Below, in pieces: positions 1-7,308 of a stretch of DNA of 64,000 bases; positions within the stretch are counted from its first letter, which is position 1, and each line of letters begins with the position of its first letter. The notes below the pieces were generated by a model. It had not been told where the DNA came from. It saw nothing but the letters and a program-made list of their open reading frames with translations, and did not search any database. The DNA lies in NCBI RefSeq assembly GCF_017809215.1, contig NZ_CP065424.1, forward strand, positions 1,276,911-1,340,910, in the 5' to 3' direction. Both the position numbers and the translations under genes were made by a program. The stretch comes from Heyndrickxia oleronia (GTDB lineage Bacteria > Bacillota > Bacilli > Bacillales > Bacillaceae_C).

Positions 1-152
1 ATCAGTGAGTCTCCTAATGCCCAAGAGGAGGATAGGGGACTAATATTTGTTGAACCATCCTCATTTAAGGTGTTCATTAAGATAACAGGTGTACCATAAT
101 ATAAAATTTTAGGATGTATGATTCTTGATTTGGGCAATTGCTTGTTTATCAT
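1..152 (-). CDS. Flavin reductase-like protein, N-terminal fragment
   Basis: The reverse strand is open from an ATG at 152 to the window edge, giving 50 codons of the N-terminus. It is preceded by an AAGGAGAG ribosome binding site about eight bases upstream. The peptide contains ILYYGTPVILMNT followed by TNISPLSSSWALGD. This resembles the start of the FMN-binding split-barrel flavin reductase family, in which an N-I-S-P-x-S-S stretch lies near the flavin. The rest of the gene is outside the window, so the assignment rests on the first fifty residues and the substrate is unknown. Confidence 0.55.
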   Translation of the reverse strand, partial: MINKQLPKSRIIHPKILYYGTPVILMNTLNEDGSTNISPLSSSWALGDSL

Positions 153-325
153 TGTTCTTTTCTCTCCTTATTATCGATTCAAAGGTAATGGTAATATGAA
201 AAAAATACAAATATCATCGAAATATGGATGTTTTTCTTTTTACGAACTTTGTTTCGAATTAGTGATTGAAAAACTTCAATAAATGACCTGTTTTCTATAT
301 AATTTAAATAGAGGGAAAATTCTTG

Positions 326-1507
326 ATGATAGGGGCGATAAACCTGAATATCACGAAACTACAACCAAGTCAATTTAGAGATGCACTACAATTATCAGAG
401 TATGCTTTTCAGTATCAAATTTCAGAAGAAGAAGCAAAGAAAAAGATAGAATCATATATGGATCATGATATATACGGTATGTATGAGGATGAAGTATTAG
501 CGGCAAAAATACATATTCGTCCATTTCAAATTTGGTTAAATGGTCAAAAAATAAGGATGGGTGGAATTGCAAATGTTGCCACTTATCCAGAGTACAGAAG
601 AAATGGTTATATACGTGAACTTCTTACGCATTCCTTAGCTGAAATGAAAAAGAAGGGTCAACTTGTTTCTTATCTCCATCCATTTTCTATTGGTTTTTAT
701 CGGAAATTTGGATGGGAAACCTTCTCGAATTATATTAAAATTCATTTTTCCAAGGCAGATTTGATTAAACAAAATGAAGTTCCTGGATATATTAAGCGAT
801 TCACAAAGAAAAATTATACTAGAGATGTAGAAACTATCTATGATGAATATGCACAAAGATTTATTGGTATGTTTGCTCGTGATGAAAATAGGTGGAAAGA
901 TACAATAATTAATGATAGGAATATAGCGATTTACTATAATCTAGACCATGAGCCACTTGGATTTATTTTATATCAAGTAGCTAATTCAAGAATGGAAATT
1001 AGGGAATTCGTTACGATTCAACATGAGGCTAGAGTGGGACTTTGGAATTTCATTTGTCAGCATGATTCGATGGTGACAGAGATAGAAATGAATACATATG
1101 AAACAGACCCGTTTTTATTTACTCTAGCTAATCCTGATATGAAAGTACATCGTTTAACCTATGGAATGGCAAGAATTATTGATGTACAAGAATTTTTAAA
1201 TGTTTATCCTTTTCAACCAACCAATCATGAATCTGTCTCATTCCAAATCATCGATGAAAATGCTCCTTGGAATACAGGAACATATACGTTAAGCAATCAA
1301 TCAACAATCTCCTATTCACCACATATAGAGCAACAAGAAATGAGTTGCAGTTGCTTAACCATTAATCATTTTACAGCTTTATTATTCCGTTATAAATCAG
1401 CACAGGAGCTTGTAGATATTGGAGCAATAAAAGGAAATAAAGAAGAAATTCTTAAATTAGAAGAGTTACTCCCAAAGATAAACCCCAATCTAATGGATTT
1501 CTTTTAA
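326..1507 (+). CDS. Eis-like GNAT acetyltransferase with C-terminal sterol-carrier-type domain
   Basis: A protein of about 393 residues with an N-terminal GNAT fold. The central stretch MGGIANVATYPEYRRNGYI matches the acetyl-CoA binding strand and loop (degenerate R-x-x-G-x), followed by FYRKFGWE. The length and a C-terminal third (about 290-393) without GNAT motifs fit the Eis group, which carries a second GNAT-like domain and an SCP2-like domain. Such enzymes acetylate amines, but no substrate can be read from the sequence. ATG 326 follows a GAGGG site; a TTG at 323 directly before it is an alternative start. The gene stands alone with its own terminator. Confidence 0.8.
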   Translation: MIGAINLNITKLQPSQFRDALQLSEYAFQYQISEEEAKKKIESYMDHDIYGMYEDEVLAAKIHIRPFQIWLNGQKIRMGGIANVATYPEYRRNGYIRELLTHSLAEMKKKGQLVSYLHPFSIGFYRKFGWETFSNYIKIHFSKADLIKQNEVPGYIKRFTKKNYTRDVETIYDEYAQRFIGMFARDENRWKDTIINDRNIAIYYNLDHEPLGFILYQVANSRMEIREFVTIQHEARVGLWNFICQHDSMVTEIEMNTYETDPFLFTLANPDMKVHRLTYGMARIIDVQEFLNVYPFQPTNHESVSFQIIDENAPWNTGTYTLSNQSTISYSPHIEQQEMSCSCLTINHFTALLFRYKSAQELVDIGAIKGNKEEILKLEELLPKINPNLMDFF

Positions 1508-1516
1508 CCAGAGGAT

Positions 1517-1580
1517 AAAAAAAGCCTGCTAGAAAAACGAAGAGCGAGGTAATCGCTCAATAGTTTAGCAGGCTTTTTTT
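1517..1580 (+). terminator. Rho-independent terminator of the Eis-like gene
   Basis: The arms AAAAAAAGCCTGCTA and TAGCAGGCTTTTTTT pair perfectly and end in a T run. A second small hairpin (GAGCGA/TCGCTC) sits in the loop. It starts about ten bases after the stop codon. Confidence 0.9.
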
Positions 1581-1599
1581 GTTTTATAATATTTATTAG

Positions 1600-2335
1600 T
1601 TACTGTGAAAACGAGTTTACCTCCAAATCGGTCATCAAAGTCCCACAATTGTTACCGTAGAAAGGGGTTTTTGTCCAAAAGGGTCACCAATCGGCCTCAA
1701 TGGTTACCGATGAAAGGGGTTTTCCGCCAAATGGGACACTAAAGGCCCTCAATGGTTACCGAGGAAAGGAGTTTTTGTCCAAAAGGGTCACCAAAGGTAC
1801 TCAATGGTTACCGAGAACACGAGTTTTCCCGGAAAAGGGTCACTAAAGGCCTTCAATGGTTCCGAAGAAAGGAGTTTTCCGCCCAAAGGGACACTAAAGG
1901 CCCACAATGGTTACCGAGGAAAGGAGTTTTCCCGCCAAAGGGACACTAAAGGCCTTCAATGGTTACCGAAGAAAGGAGTTTTCCACTAAATGGGTCACCA
2001 AAGTCCCACAATGATTACCGTGGAAACGAGTTTTCCTCCGAATGGGTCATCAATGTCCCACCATGGTTACAGAAGAAAGGAGTTTCCCCTCAAAAAGGGT
2101 CACCAACCGCCCACAATAGTTACCGAGGAAAGGAGTTTTCCCGCCAAAGGGTCACTAAAGGCCTTCAATGGTTACCGAAGAAAGGAGTTTTCCGCCCAAA
2201 GGGTCATCAAAGTCCCACAATGGTTACCGAGAAAAGGAGTTTTCCGCCCAAAGGGTCACCAACCGCCCACAATGGTTACCGAGGAAAGGGGTTTTCCACT
2301 AAACCTGTCATTAAAGTCCCTCATTCGTTTTCCCC
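1600..2335. repeat. Tandem array of a 52-bp repeat, about 13-14 units
   Basis: The word GTTACC, or a one-base variant, recurs at 1651, 1703, 1755, 1807, 1859, 1910, 1962, 2014, 2066, 2119, 2171, 2223 and 2275, with a decayed copy near 2327. The period is therefore 52 bp (51-53). Each unit reads roughly GGTTACCGAGGAAAGGAG then TTTTCC, a C-rich stretch, AAAGGGTCACC and AAAGG(C/T)CC. GGAAA and TTTCC within a unit can pair over a five-base loop, and GGTTACC and GGTCACC are both GGTNACC. Because 52 is not a multiple of three and the unit lacks stops, all three forward frames stay open for long stretches. No coding role is supported. Confidence 0.92.
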
Positions 2336-2428
2336 CTGGACCTGTTTTGTCTATCAGTAGCAGTCATTTTCTATGGACTTCAAATTTCCACTCATCCATA
2401 TGTTGATCATCACGGAAATGTCGCTGAG

Positions 2429-3547
2429 TTATTGTGCCATTACCTTTTCTGCTTGCCAATAAATTTCACTGTATACATCTGCTAGTGCTTCGGCAGATCG
2501 ATATAATTCATCTAATGTATTGTCTACACCACCAATTTCAAATAACATAGCTTGTGAGGCAAGATCTTGATTGTATTTTCCATTTCCTTCATCAAATCCT
2601 TTAGAAAAGATATGGAAGATAAGACCAGGATATTTTGCTTCCATTTTCTTTTTGAATTCAAGGGCGAAACTACGGTTTTTTTCATAGTTTTGCACTTCTT
2701 TGCCAAGAACTAGAGAGATTCTCGCATAGGATTTTCCATTGATCGTTGTCGTAGTAAGTTCTCGTCCTTGGGAATCCCTGTGAATATCGATAATGTTTGT
2801 TATATCTGTATTTTTCGCTAAAGCTGAAGCGACAATCGTTCTTGATACATTATAGGCGGCATTCGTTTTTAATCCTTTAGCATTTAGCATTTCAGCCATA
2901 TTTGTTTTATCATGGAGTACACCTATACCTCGCTTCTCTAGTTCCTCAGCAAGCTTAGATCCCACAGCAATAACATTCACTTTTTCATTATTGCTTGAAA
3001 CTGCCCCGTTTTTTAATAATGGCTTAAAGGATTCATAACTATGGGTGTGATAAATATAGACTACCTTTCTTCCATTGGTTGTTTGATCAGGTTTTTCCGT
3101 CTCTTCTGGTGTCTCCTCTGTAATGATTTTGTCTTCATTAATTTCATTATCCTTTAACAATTCCTCAAGTGGGGGAGAAGATTCAACAGGCAAGTTTGTA
3201 TAATCCGCTCCATTTCCGGCGTAAATAATTTCAGCGTCATATGCGTAAAATCCAGGTAACTCTCTACCTAATAAACTTCGAATATCCCCTGGTTTTAAAT
3301 TAGTAGCTGCTTTGAAAACGATGGTTGATACTTTTGGAGGTTTAGTTTTTGCAGGTAAAACATCTGAAACCTGTGAAAACTCCATGCCCATTAAGTAAAT
3401 AAAGTTTTCAGGTGCAAAGTTTTTGATGGATTGACTGACATAGGTGGAAGTGAATAATTTACTGCCGAAAGAGGTCAATAGGCTAGAAACAACTAGAATC
3501 CCAGTTACTAGTAGGAAAGGTATAAGGAACGATAATCTCAATTTCAT
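2429..3547 (-). CDS. spoIIP: Stage II sporulation protein P (SpoIIP)
   Basis: SpoIIP is a peptidoglycan amidase and endopeptidase that works with SpoIID and SpoIIM to thin septal wall during engulfment. This 372-residue protein has a single N-terminal membrane segment (about 6-24), a linker and an acidic stretch (about 123-155). The catalytic domain follows with YIYHTHSYESF (His167 and His169), DIHRDSQGR and a C-terminal LFEIGGVDN. These are the zinc and catalytic signatures of the family. The ATG has a GAGGTGG site five bases upstream. The gene is monocistronic, its 3' end faces the 52-bp array, and no terminator is evident. Transcription is probably SigE-dependent as in B. subtilis, but no promoter was confirmed. 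Confidence 0.95.
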   Translation of the reverse strand: MKLRLSFLIPFLLVTGILVVSSLLTSFGSKLFTSTYVSQSIKNFAPENFIYLMGMEFSQVSDVLPAKTKPPKVSTIVFKAATNLKPGDIRSLLGRELPGFYAYDAEIIYAGNGADYTNLPVESSPPLEELLKDNEINEDKIITEETPEETEKPDQTTNGRKVVYIYHTHSYESFKPLLKNGAVSSNNEKVNVIAVGSKLAEELEKRGIGVLHDKTNMAEMLNAKGLKTNAAYNVSRTIVASALAKNTDITNIIDIHRDSQGRELTTTTINGKSYARISLVLGKEVQNYEKNRSFALEFKKKMEAKYPGLIFHIFSKGFDEGNGKYNQDLASQAMLFEIGGVDNTLDELYRSAEALADVYSEIYWQAEKVMAQ

Positions 3548-3651
3548 CCATCCACCTCACATCTATAAGATAAAAAATTAGCATATTCATATCCATAAAT
3601 TTATATGTTTTTATCGAAATTAATAGAATAAAAAAAGAGAATTAGATAAGA

Positions 3652-3678
3652 AAAGAAAAAATAGATTATTTTTTCTTT
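3652..3678. promoter_or_regulatory. Perfect palindrome with 12-bp arms between spoIIP and uppP
   Basis: AAAGAAAAAATA at 3652-3663 and TATTTTTTCTTT at 3667-3678 are exact inverted repeats around a three-base centre. It lies in the divergent promoter region, 44 bp before the uppP start. It could be an operator or a weak AT-only hairpin; the sequence cannot decide. Confidence 0.4.
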
Positions 3679-3721
3679 ATAAGGATGGTAAAATAAAAAA
3701 AGTTGAAGGAGGTAGAATAAT

Positions 3722-4552
3722 TTGCATTTATGGGAATCTTTTGTAGCTTTTGTTCTTGGATTGGTAGAGGGGTTAACCGAATTTGCTCCAGTATCATCTA
3801 CAGGACATATGATTATTGTCGATGATCTTCTTTTAAAATCAAAGGAATTATTCTCACAGGAAATAGCAAATACGTTTAAAGTAGTGATTCAATTAGGATC
3901 AATTCTAGCGGCTGTTGTAGTCTTTTGGGACAGGTTTTTAAACTTGTTAGGCTTAAAGAAAAATGTAACAGTAGAACAACAAAGAGGTCAACGCCTGAAA
4001 TTGTCTCAGGTCATTGTCGGTTTAATTCCTGCGGGAGTACTTGGATTTCTTTTTGATGATTACATAGATGAACATTTATTTTCCGTGAATACGGTAGTAA
4101 TCGGATTATTTGCAGGGGCTATTTTAATGATTGTAGCTGACTTGGTTCGTCCACGTAAGCCAAAAGTAGAAACTGTTGATCAAATGACCTATACTCAAGC
4201 ATTTATTATTGGTTTATTTCAATGTATTGCCTTATGGCCTGGTTTTTCGCGATCAGGTTCGACCATCTCTGGTGGGGTATTACTAGGACTTAACCATCGT
4301 GCTGCTTCCGACTTTACTTTTATAATGGCTGTTCCTATCATGGCAGGAGCTAGCTTTATATCATTGCTGAAAAATTGGGAATATATTACATCGGCTTCTA
4401 TTCCATTTTTTATTGTTGGCTTTATTAGTGCATTTATTTTCGCATTATTAGCGATTCGTTTCTTCTTAAAGCTTATTAATAAAATAAAATTGATTCCATT
4501 TGCAATCTATCGAATCATTCTTGCCATTGTGATTTATTTCGTATTTTTATAA
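3722..4552 (+). CDS. uppP: Undecaprenyl-diphosphatase UppP (BacA family)
   Basis: This integral membrane phosphatase recycles undecaprenyl diphosphate to the monophosphate carrier used for cell wall and teichoic acid assembly. Overproduction gives bacitracin resistance. The 276-residue protein shows both family signatures: E16-G-L-T-E20-F followed by PVSSTGH (His29), and WPGFSRSGSTISGG in the second half with the catalytic Arg. Several hydrophobic segments fill the rest. The start is TTG at 3722 after a strong GAAGGAGG site. One difference from common homologues is FAPVSSTGH instead of FLPVSSTGH. It is transcribed alone, divergent from spoIIP. Confidence 0.95.
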   Translation: MHLWESFVAFVLGLVEGLTEFAPVSSTGHMIIVDDLLLKSKELFSQEIANTFKVVIQLGSILAAVVVFWDRFLNLLGLKKNVTVEQQRGQRLKLSQVIVGLIPAGVLGFLFDDYIDEHLFSVNTVVIGLFAGAILMIVADLVRPRKPKVETVDQMTYTQAFIIGLFQCIALWPGFSRSGSTISGGVLLGLNHRAASDFTFIMAVPIMAGASFISLLKNWEYITSASIPFFIVGFISAFIFALLAIRFFLKLINKIKLIPFAIYRIILAIVIYFVFL

Positions 4553-4581
4553 AAAACGTACCAATTAGAGGATAATAATAT

Positions 4582-4640
4582 GTTGCTAATGTAAAAGCGT
4601 AATGTTTGCTTTTATAATCTAACATTACCTAAATAGCAAC
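4582..4640. repeat. Compact nested inverted repeat
   Basis: An outer pair GTTGCTA/TAGCAAC encloses AATGT/AACATT and an inner pair TAAAAGC/GCTTTTA. The order of stems is the same as at the ends of the ~180-bp repeats at 37858, 40869 and 46061, so this may be a short relative. It lies in the convergent gap between uppP and the ferredoxin gene. Confidence 0.5.
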
Positions 4641-4666
4641 TATATTTGAGAAAAGAGCCAAAAAAT

Positions 4667-4697
4667 AAAAAACGTCCATCATTGGACGTTTTTTATC
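4667..4697 (-). terminator. Terminator of the ferredoxin gene, possibly bidirectional
   Basis: AAAAAACGTCCA and TGGACGTTTTTT pair over a short loop, with A and T runs outside both arms. It directly abuts the ferredoxin stop codon and can serve uppP from the other side. Confidence 0.85.
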
Positions 4698-4932
4698 ATG
4701 AAGTAAAGAATTTACGGGCTTTTTCAAAGTATTCCATGTCTTCGTCAAGCAATTCTTCTTCATGAAAAATAGCATCAACAGGACATACAGCTTGGCAAGC
4801 ACCGCAATCGATGCAAATATCCGGATCAATATAAAATTGATCTTTTCCTTCAGCAATACAGTCGACTGGGCAAACTTCTACACATTCAGCTGCCTTTTCC
4901 CCCTGACAAGGGAATGTAATAACATAAGCCAT
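4696..4932 (-). CDS. fdx: Eight-cysteine ferredoxin
   Basis: A 78-residue soluble electron carrier. Cysteines 9, 17, 21 and 25 form the first set (ECVEVCPVDC) and 40, 43, 46 and 50 the second (CIDCGACQAVCP). This pattern fits the 7Fe/8Fe bacterial ferredoxins with one [4Fe-4S] and one further cluster. The acidic C-terminus is typical of the Bacillus proteins. An AAAGGTGG site precedes the ATG. Redox partners cannot be read from the neighbours, although an FMN reductase and a cysteine-rich regulator lie within 2 kb. Confidence 0.92.
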   Translation of the reverse strand: MAYVITFPCQGEKAAECVEVCPVDCIAEGKDQFYIDPDICIDCGACQAVCPVDAIFHEEELLDEDMEYFEKARKFFTS

Positions 4933-4954
4933 GTTACATTAACCACCTTTTTTT

Positions 4955-4999
4955 ACCAATGGGGGCTGTCTGAAAAGTGCTTTTTAGAAACCCCTTGGT
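4955..4999 (-). other. Hairpin in the ferredoxin leader
   Basis: On the ferredoxin transcript ACCAAGGGG pairs with CCCCATTGGT (one bulge) just before the ribosome binding site. It could affect translation or be an old repeat remnant; no known riboregulator is recognised. Confidence 0.3.
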
Positions 5000-5085
5000 T
5001 CATTTCTTTATGTTATATTTTATCATATGAAAAGTTTGTTTTCGAATGAATCAATAAGAATTTTAGCTGATATTGATCAATTCTA

Positions 5086-5622
5086 CTAATTGTTTAATGA
5101 TTTTTGCATAAAGACGACTTGATTAGCGAGTCCATTGATTCGTTCGATAATGGTTTCATCAATGATTTCATTATTCTCATTAAAATGATCATTATGCACA
5201 TAAACATAGTTTGGTGCAACATAGGAACGGAAGAAACCAGCAATTGGTTTTAATTGATTTTCAATTACTAGAAAATGCTGATAGGTTCCACCTGTTGCAG
5301 CAAATCCAATGACTTTGCCATGAAAGGCAGAAACAGGCACTAGATCAAATAAATTTTTTAAAGCTCCAGTCATTGAAGCTTGATAAATAGGTGTGGCAAT
5401 GATATACATATCAGCATCTTTCACGATATCTATCACTTTTTTTGTGTCTCCTGTGTATGATGCAGGATCACGGCCATCACAAAATTGAATATCATATTTA
5501 CCTAAGTCTAAACATTCTGTTTCAATTTCAGGAAATTGCTCTTTCGCTGAATCGAGAATCTTTTCTACGACTAACCGTGTTCTAGTTCCTGAAATTGTTC
5601 CAGAGATTCCAAGTAGCTTCAT
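5086..5622 (-). CDS. NADPH-dependent FMN reductase (flavodoxin-fold)
   Basis: A 178-residue protein opening with MKLLGISGTISGTRTR, the phosphate-binding loop of NADPH-dependent FMN reductases. It is followed by IATPIYQASMTGALKNLFDL and GFAATGGTYQHF, which are flavin-contacting loops in this fold. Enzymes of this family (SsuE-like, chromate or quinone reductases, azoreductases) use NADPH to reduce FMN or small acceptors in the cytoplasm. Nothing nearby encodes an alkanesulfonate monooxygenase, so a sulfur role is not supported. It is divergent from the SufR-like regulator gene 182 bp away, which could control it. Confidence 0.85.
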   Translation of the reverse strand: MKLLGISGTISGTRTRLVVEKILDSAKEQFPEIETECLDLGKYDIQFCDGRDPASYTGDTKKVIDIVKDADMYIIATPIYQASMTGALKNLFDLVPVSAFHGKVIGFAATGGTYQHFLVIENQLKPIAGFFRSYVAPNYVYVHNDHFNENNEIIDETIIERINGLANQVVFMQKSLNN

Positions 5623-5804
5623 GTTAATCTCCTCAATTATAAATAAAATTATGTAGTCACATTGCTTATAATAAAATATGCAATGTCATTCGTTTGTGTA
5701 CACTTTTTATATATTTTTGTATAAAATGTTGTTATAATAAATATATCAGAATCTTTTATTTCGTACAACGAAAAAAATTGATTGGCATTGAGAGGTGAAA
5801 AAAG

Positions 5805-6443
5805 TTGAAAAAAACAGCTTCGACCAAAGATGAAATTTTACATTTATTGAAAAGATATAAAAAGATGAGTGTTGTTGATTTAGAAACACATCTTGAAATT
5901 ACAGGGATGGCAGTTAGACGGCATTTAAATAACTTAGAGAATGAACGTATGATTCAGTCCGAAACAATTCGCAAAAATATGGGAAGACCTGTTCAATTGT
6001 ATTCATTAACGAAAATTGGTGAAGGACATTTTCCAAAAAGTTATTCCAATATGACTGTTGAATTTTTGGAGGATATTGAAGCAATAAATGGGCCAGAAAT
6101 GATTGATGTATTGTTTCAAAATCGGGAAACTCGAATGGAAGCAAAATATAAAGCGCGTATTGAACAAAACGATTTAAAGGATCGAGTGGCTGAATTAGCG
6201 AAAATTCAAAATGAAAATGGATATATGGTTGACTGGGAAGAAAAGGAAGAAGGCGTATTTGAATTAATTGAGTATAATTGTCCTATTTTTGAGGTTGCCA
6301 GAAAATATCCAAAAGCCTGTTCATGTGAGCAAAGCTTATTCCAAAAGGTCTTACAAACAGATGAAATCGAGCAAGTCTGCTGTATGTCAAAAGGCGGTGA
6401 CCACTGTAAATACCTCATCAAGGTGGCGGACAATAATGAATAA
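5805..6443 (+). CDS. SufR-like cysteine-rich HTH regulator
   Basis: This 212-residue protein starts with a DeoR/ArsR-like winged helix (about 8-65), with recognition segment MAVRRHLNNLENERMI. The C-terminal part contains NCPIF, KACSCE and VCCMSKGGDHCKY. The spacing resembles SufR-type repressors, in which three or four cysteines hold an Fe-S cluster that senses iron or redox state. The start is TTG at 5805 after a GAGGTG site. The assignment as an Fe-S sensor is inference. The neighbouring FMN reductase, transcribed the other way, is the likeliest target. No suf genes are in the window. Confidence 0.75.
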   Translation: MKKTASTKDEILHLLKRYKKMSVVDLETHLEITGMAVRRHLNNLENERMIQSETIRKNMGRPVQLYSLTKIGEGHFPKSYSNMTVEFLEDIEAINGPEMIDVLFQNRETRMEAKYKARIEQNDLKDRVAELAKIQNENGYMVDWEEKEEGVFELIEYNCPIFEVARKYPKACSCEQSLFQKVLQTDEIEQVCCMSKGGDHCKYLIKVADNNE

Positions 6444-6603
6444 ATAGTTAATGCTCTTTTTTTGCGTCGTATTCATCTCTATCTAAAAAGTTGTGGAAAG
6501 AGACTACTTAAAAAACTGAATAATTGTTGTGGACACCTCGACAGTGTTTGTCCTTCCATGTATGATTAGGAAAAAAGGGTTGGTTTTGGAAGGAGAAATT
6601 GTG

Positions 6604-7308
6604 GTGAAGAAGATATTAGTCGTAGATGATGAACCATCAATTGTAACGCTATTAAAATTCAACTTGGAACAAGCCGGTTTTTCTGTAATGACAGCTTCTG
6701 ATGGGAGAGAAGGCTATGAAATGGCCTCTAATCAATCACCTGATATAATTGTCTTAGATCTCATGCTCCCTCAAATGGATGGGATGGAAATTTGTAAAAG
6801 ACTACGTCAAGATAAAATTAATACACCAATCTTAATGCTGACAGCAAAAGATGATGAATTTGATAAAATCTTAGGTCTGGAATTGGGAGCGGATGATTAT
6901 TTAACAAAACCATTCAGTCCTAGAGAAGTTATTGCAAGGGTGAAAGCAATATTAAGGCGGACCCAGGATGCTGGAGAAACAAGTTCGCAGGAAGATAAGT
7001 CACTAACAATTGGAAACCTAGAGGTGTTCCCTGAACAATTTGAAGCCTATTTCAATAAAGAAAAACTAGAATTAACTCCTAAAGAATTTGAATTATTACA
7101 TTATTTGTCCAGTCATCGGGGGAAGGTATTAAGTCGTGATCAACTTTTAGATTCCGTGTGGAATTATGATTATGCTGGGGATACTAGAATTGTTGATGTT
7201 CATATTAGTCATCTCCGTGAAAAAATAGAAGAGGATACGAAACAGCCACAATATATTAAAACGATTCGTGGGTTTGGCTATAAAATGGAAGGACCCAAAA
7301 ATGAATAA
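6604..7308 (+). CDS. phoP: Phosphate regulon response regulator PhoP
   Basis: An OmpR/PhoB-family regulator of 234 residues. The receiver domain (1-115) has the acidic pair D8-D9, the phospho-acceptor D52 in LDLMLP and K102 in DDYLTKPF. The winged-helix domain covers about 130-230 and ends in IRGFGYKM. It closely resembles B. subtilis PhoP, which activates phosphate uptake and represses teichoic acid genes under phosphate limitation. The start is taken as GTG 6604 (reading MKKILVVDD), eight bases after AGGAG; GTG 6601 is an alternative. It overlaps phoR by eight bases. Confidence 0.93.
   Translation: MKKILVVDDEPSIVTLLKFNLEQAGFSVMTASDGREGYEMASNQSPDIIVLDLMLPQMDGMEICKRLRQDKINTPILMLTAKDDEFDKILGLELGADDYLTKPFSPREVIARVKAILRRTQDAGETSSQEDKSLTIGNLEVFPEQFEAYFNKEKLELTPKEFELLHYLSSHRGKVLSRDQLLDSVWNYDYAGDTRIVDVHISHLREKIEEDTKQPQYIKTIRGFGYKMEGPKNE

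Noticed and set aside
1600..2335. CRISPR array
   Set aside because: The 52-bp unit is similar along its whole length, with no unique spacers, and no cas genes are nearby.
1752..2406. Several overlapping forward open frames of 60-140 codons in the 52-bp array
   Set aside because: They are all translations of the same 52-bp unit in shifting frames (52 is not divisible by three), lack distinct ribosome binding sites and show no domain. The AGGAG in each unit is part of the repeat.
5086..5622. SsuE of an alkanesulfonate operon
   Set aside because: The fold matches, but no ssuD or sulfonate transporter genes occur in the window.
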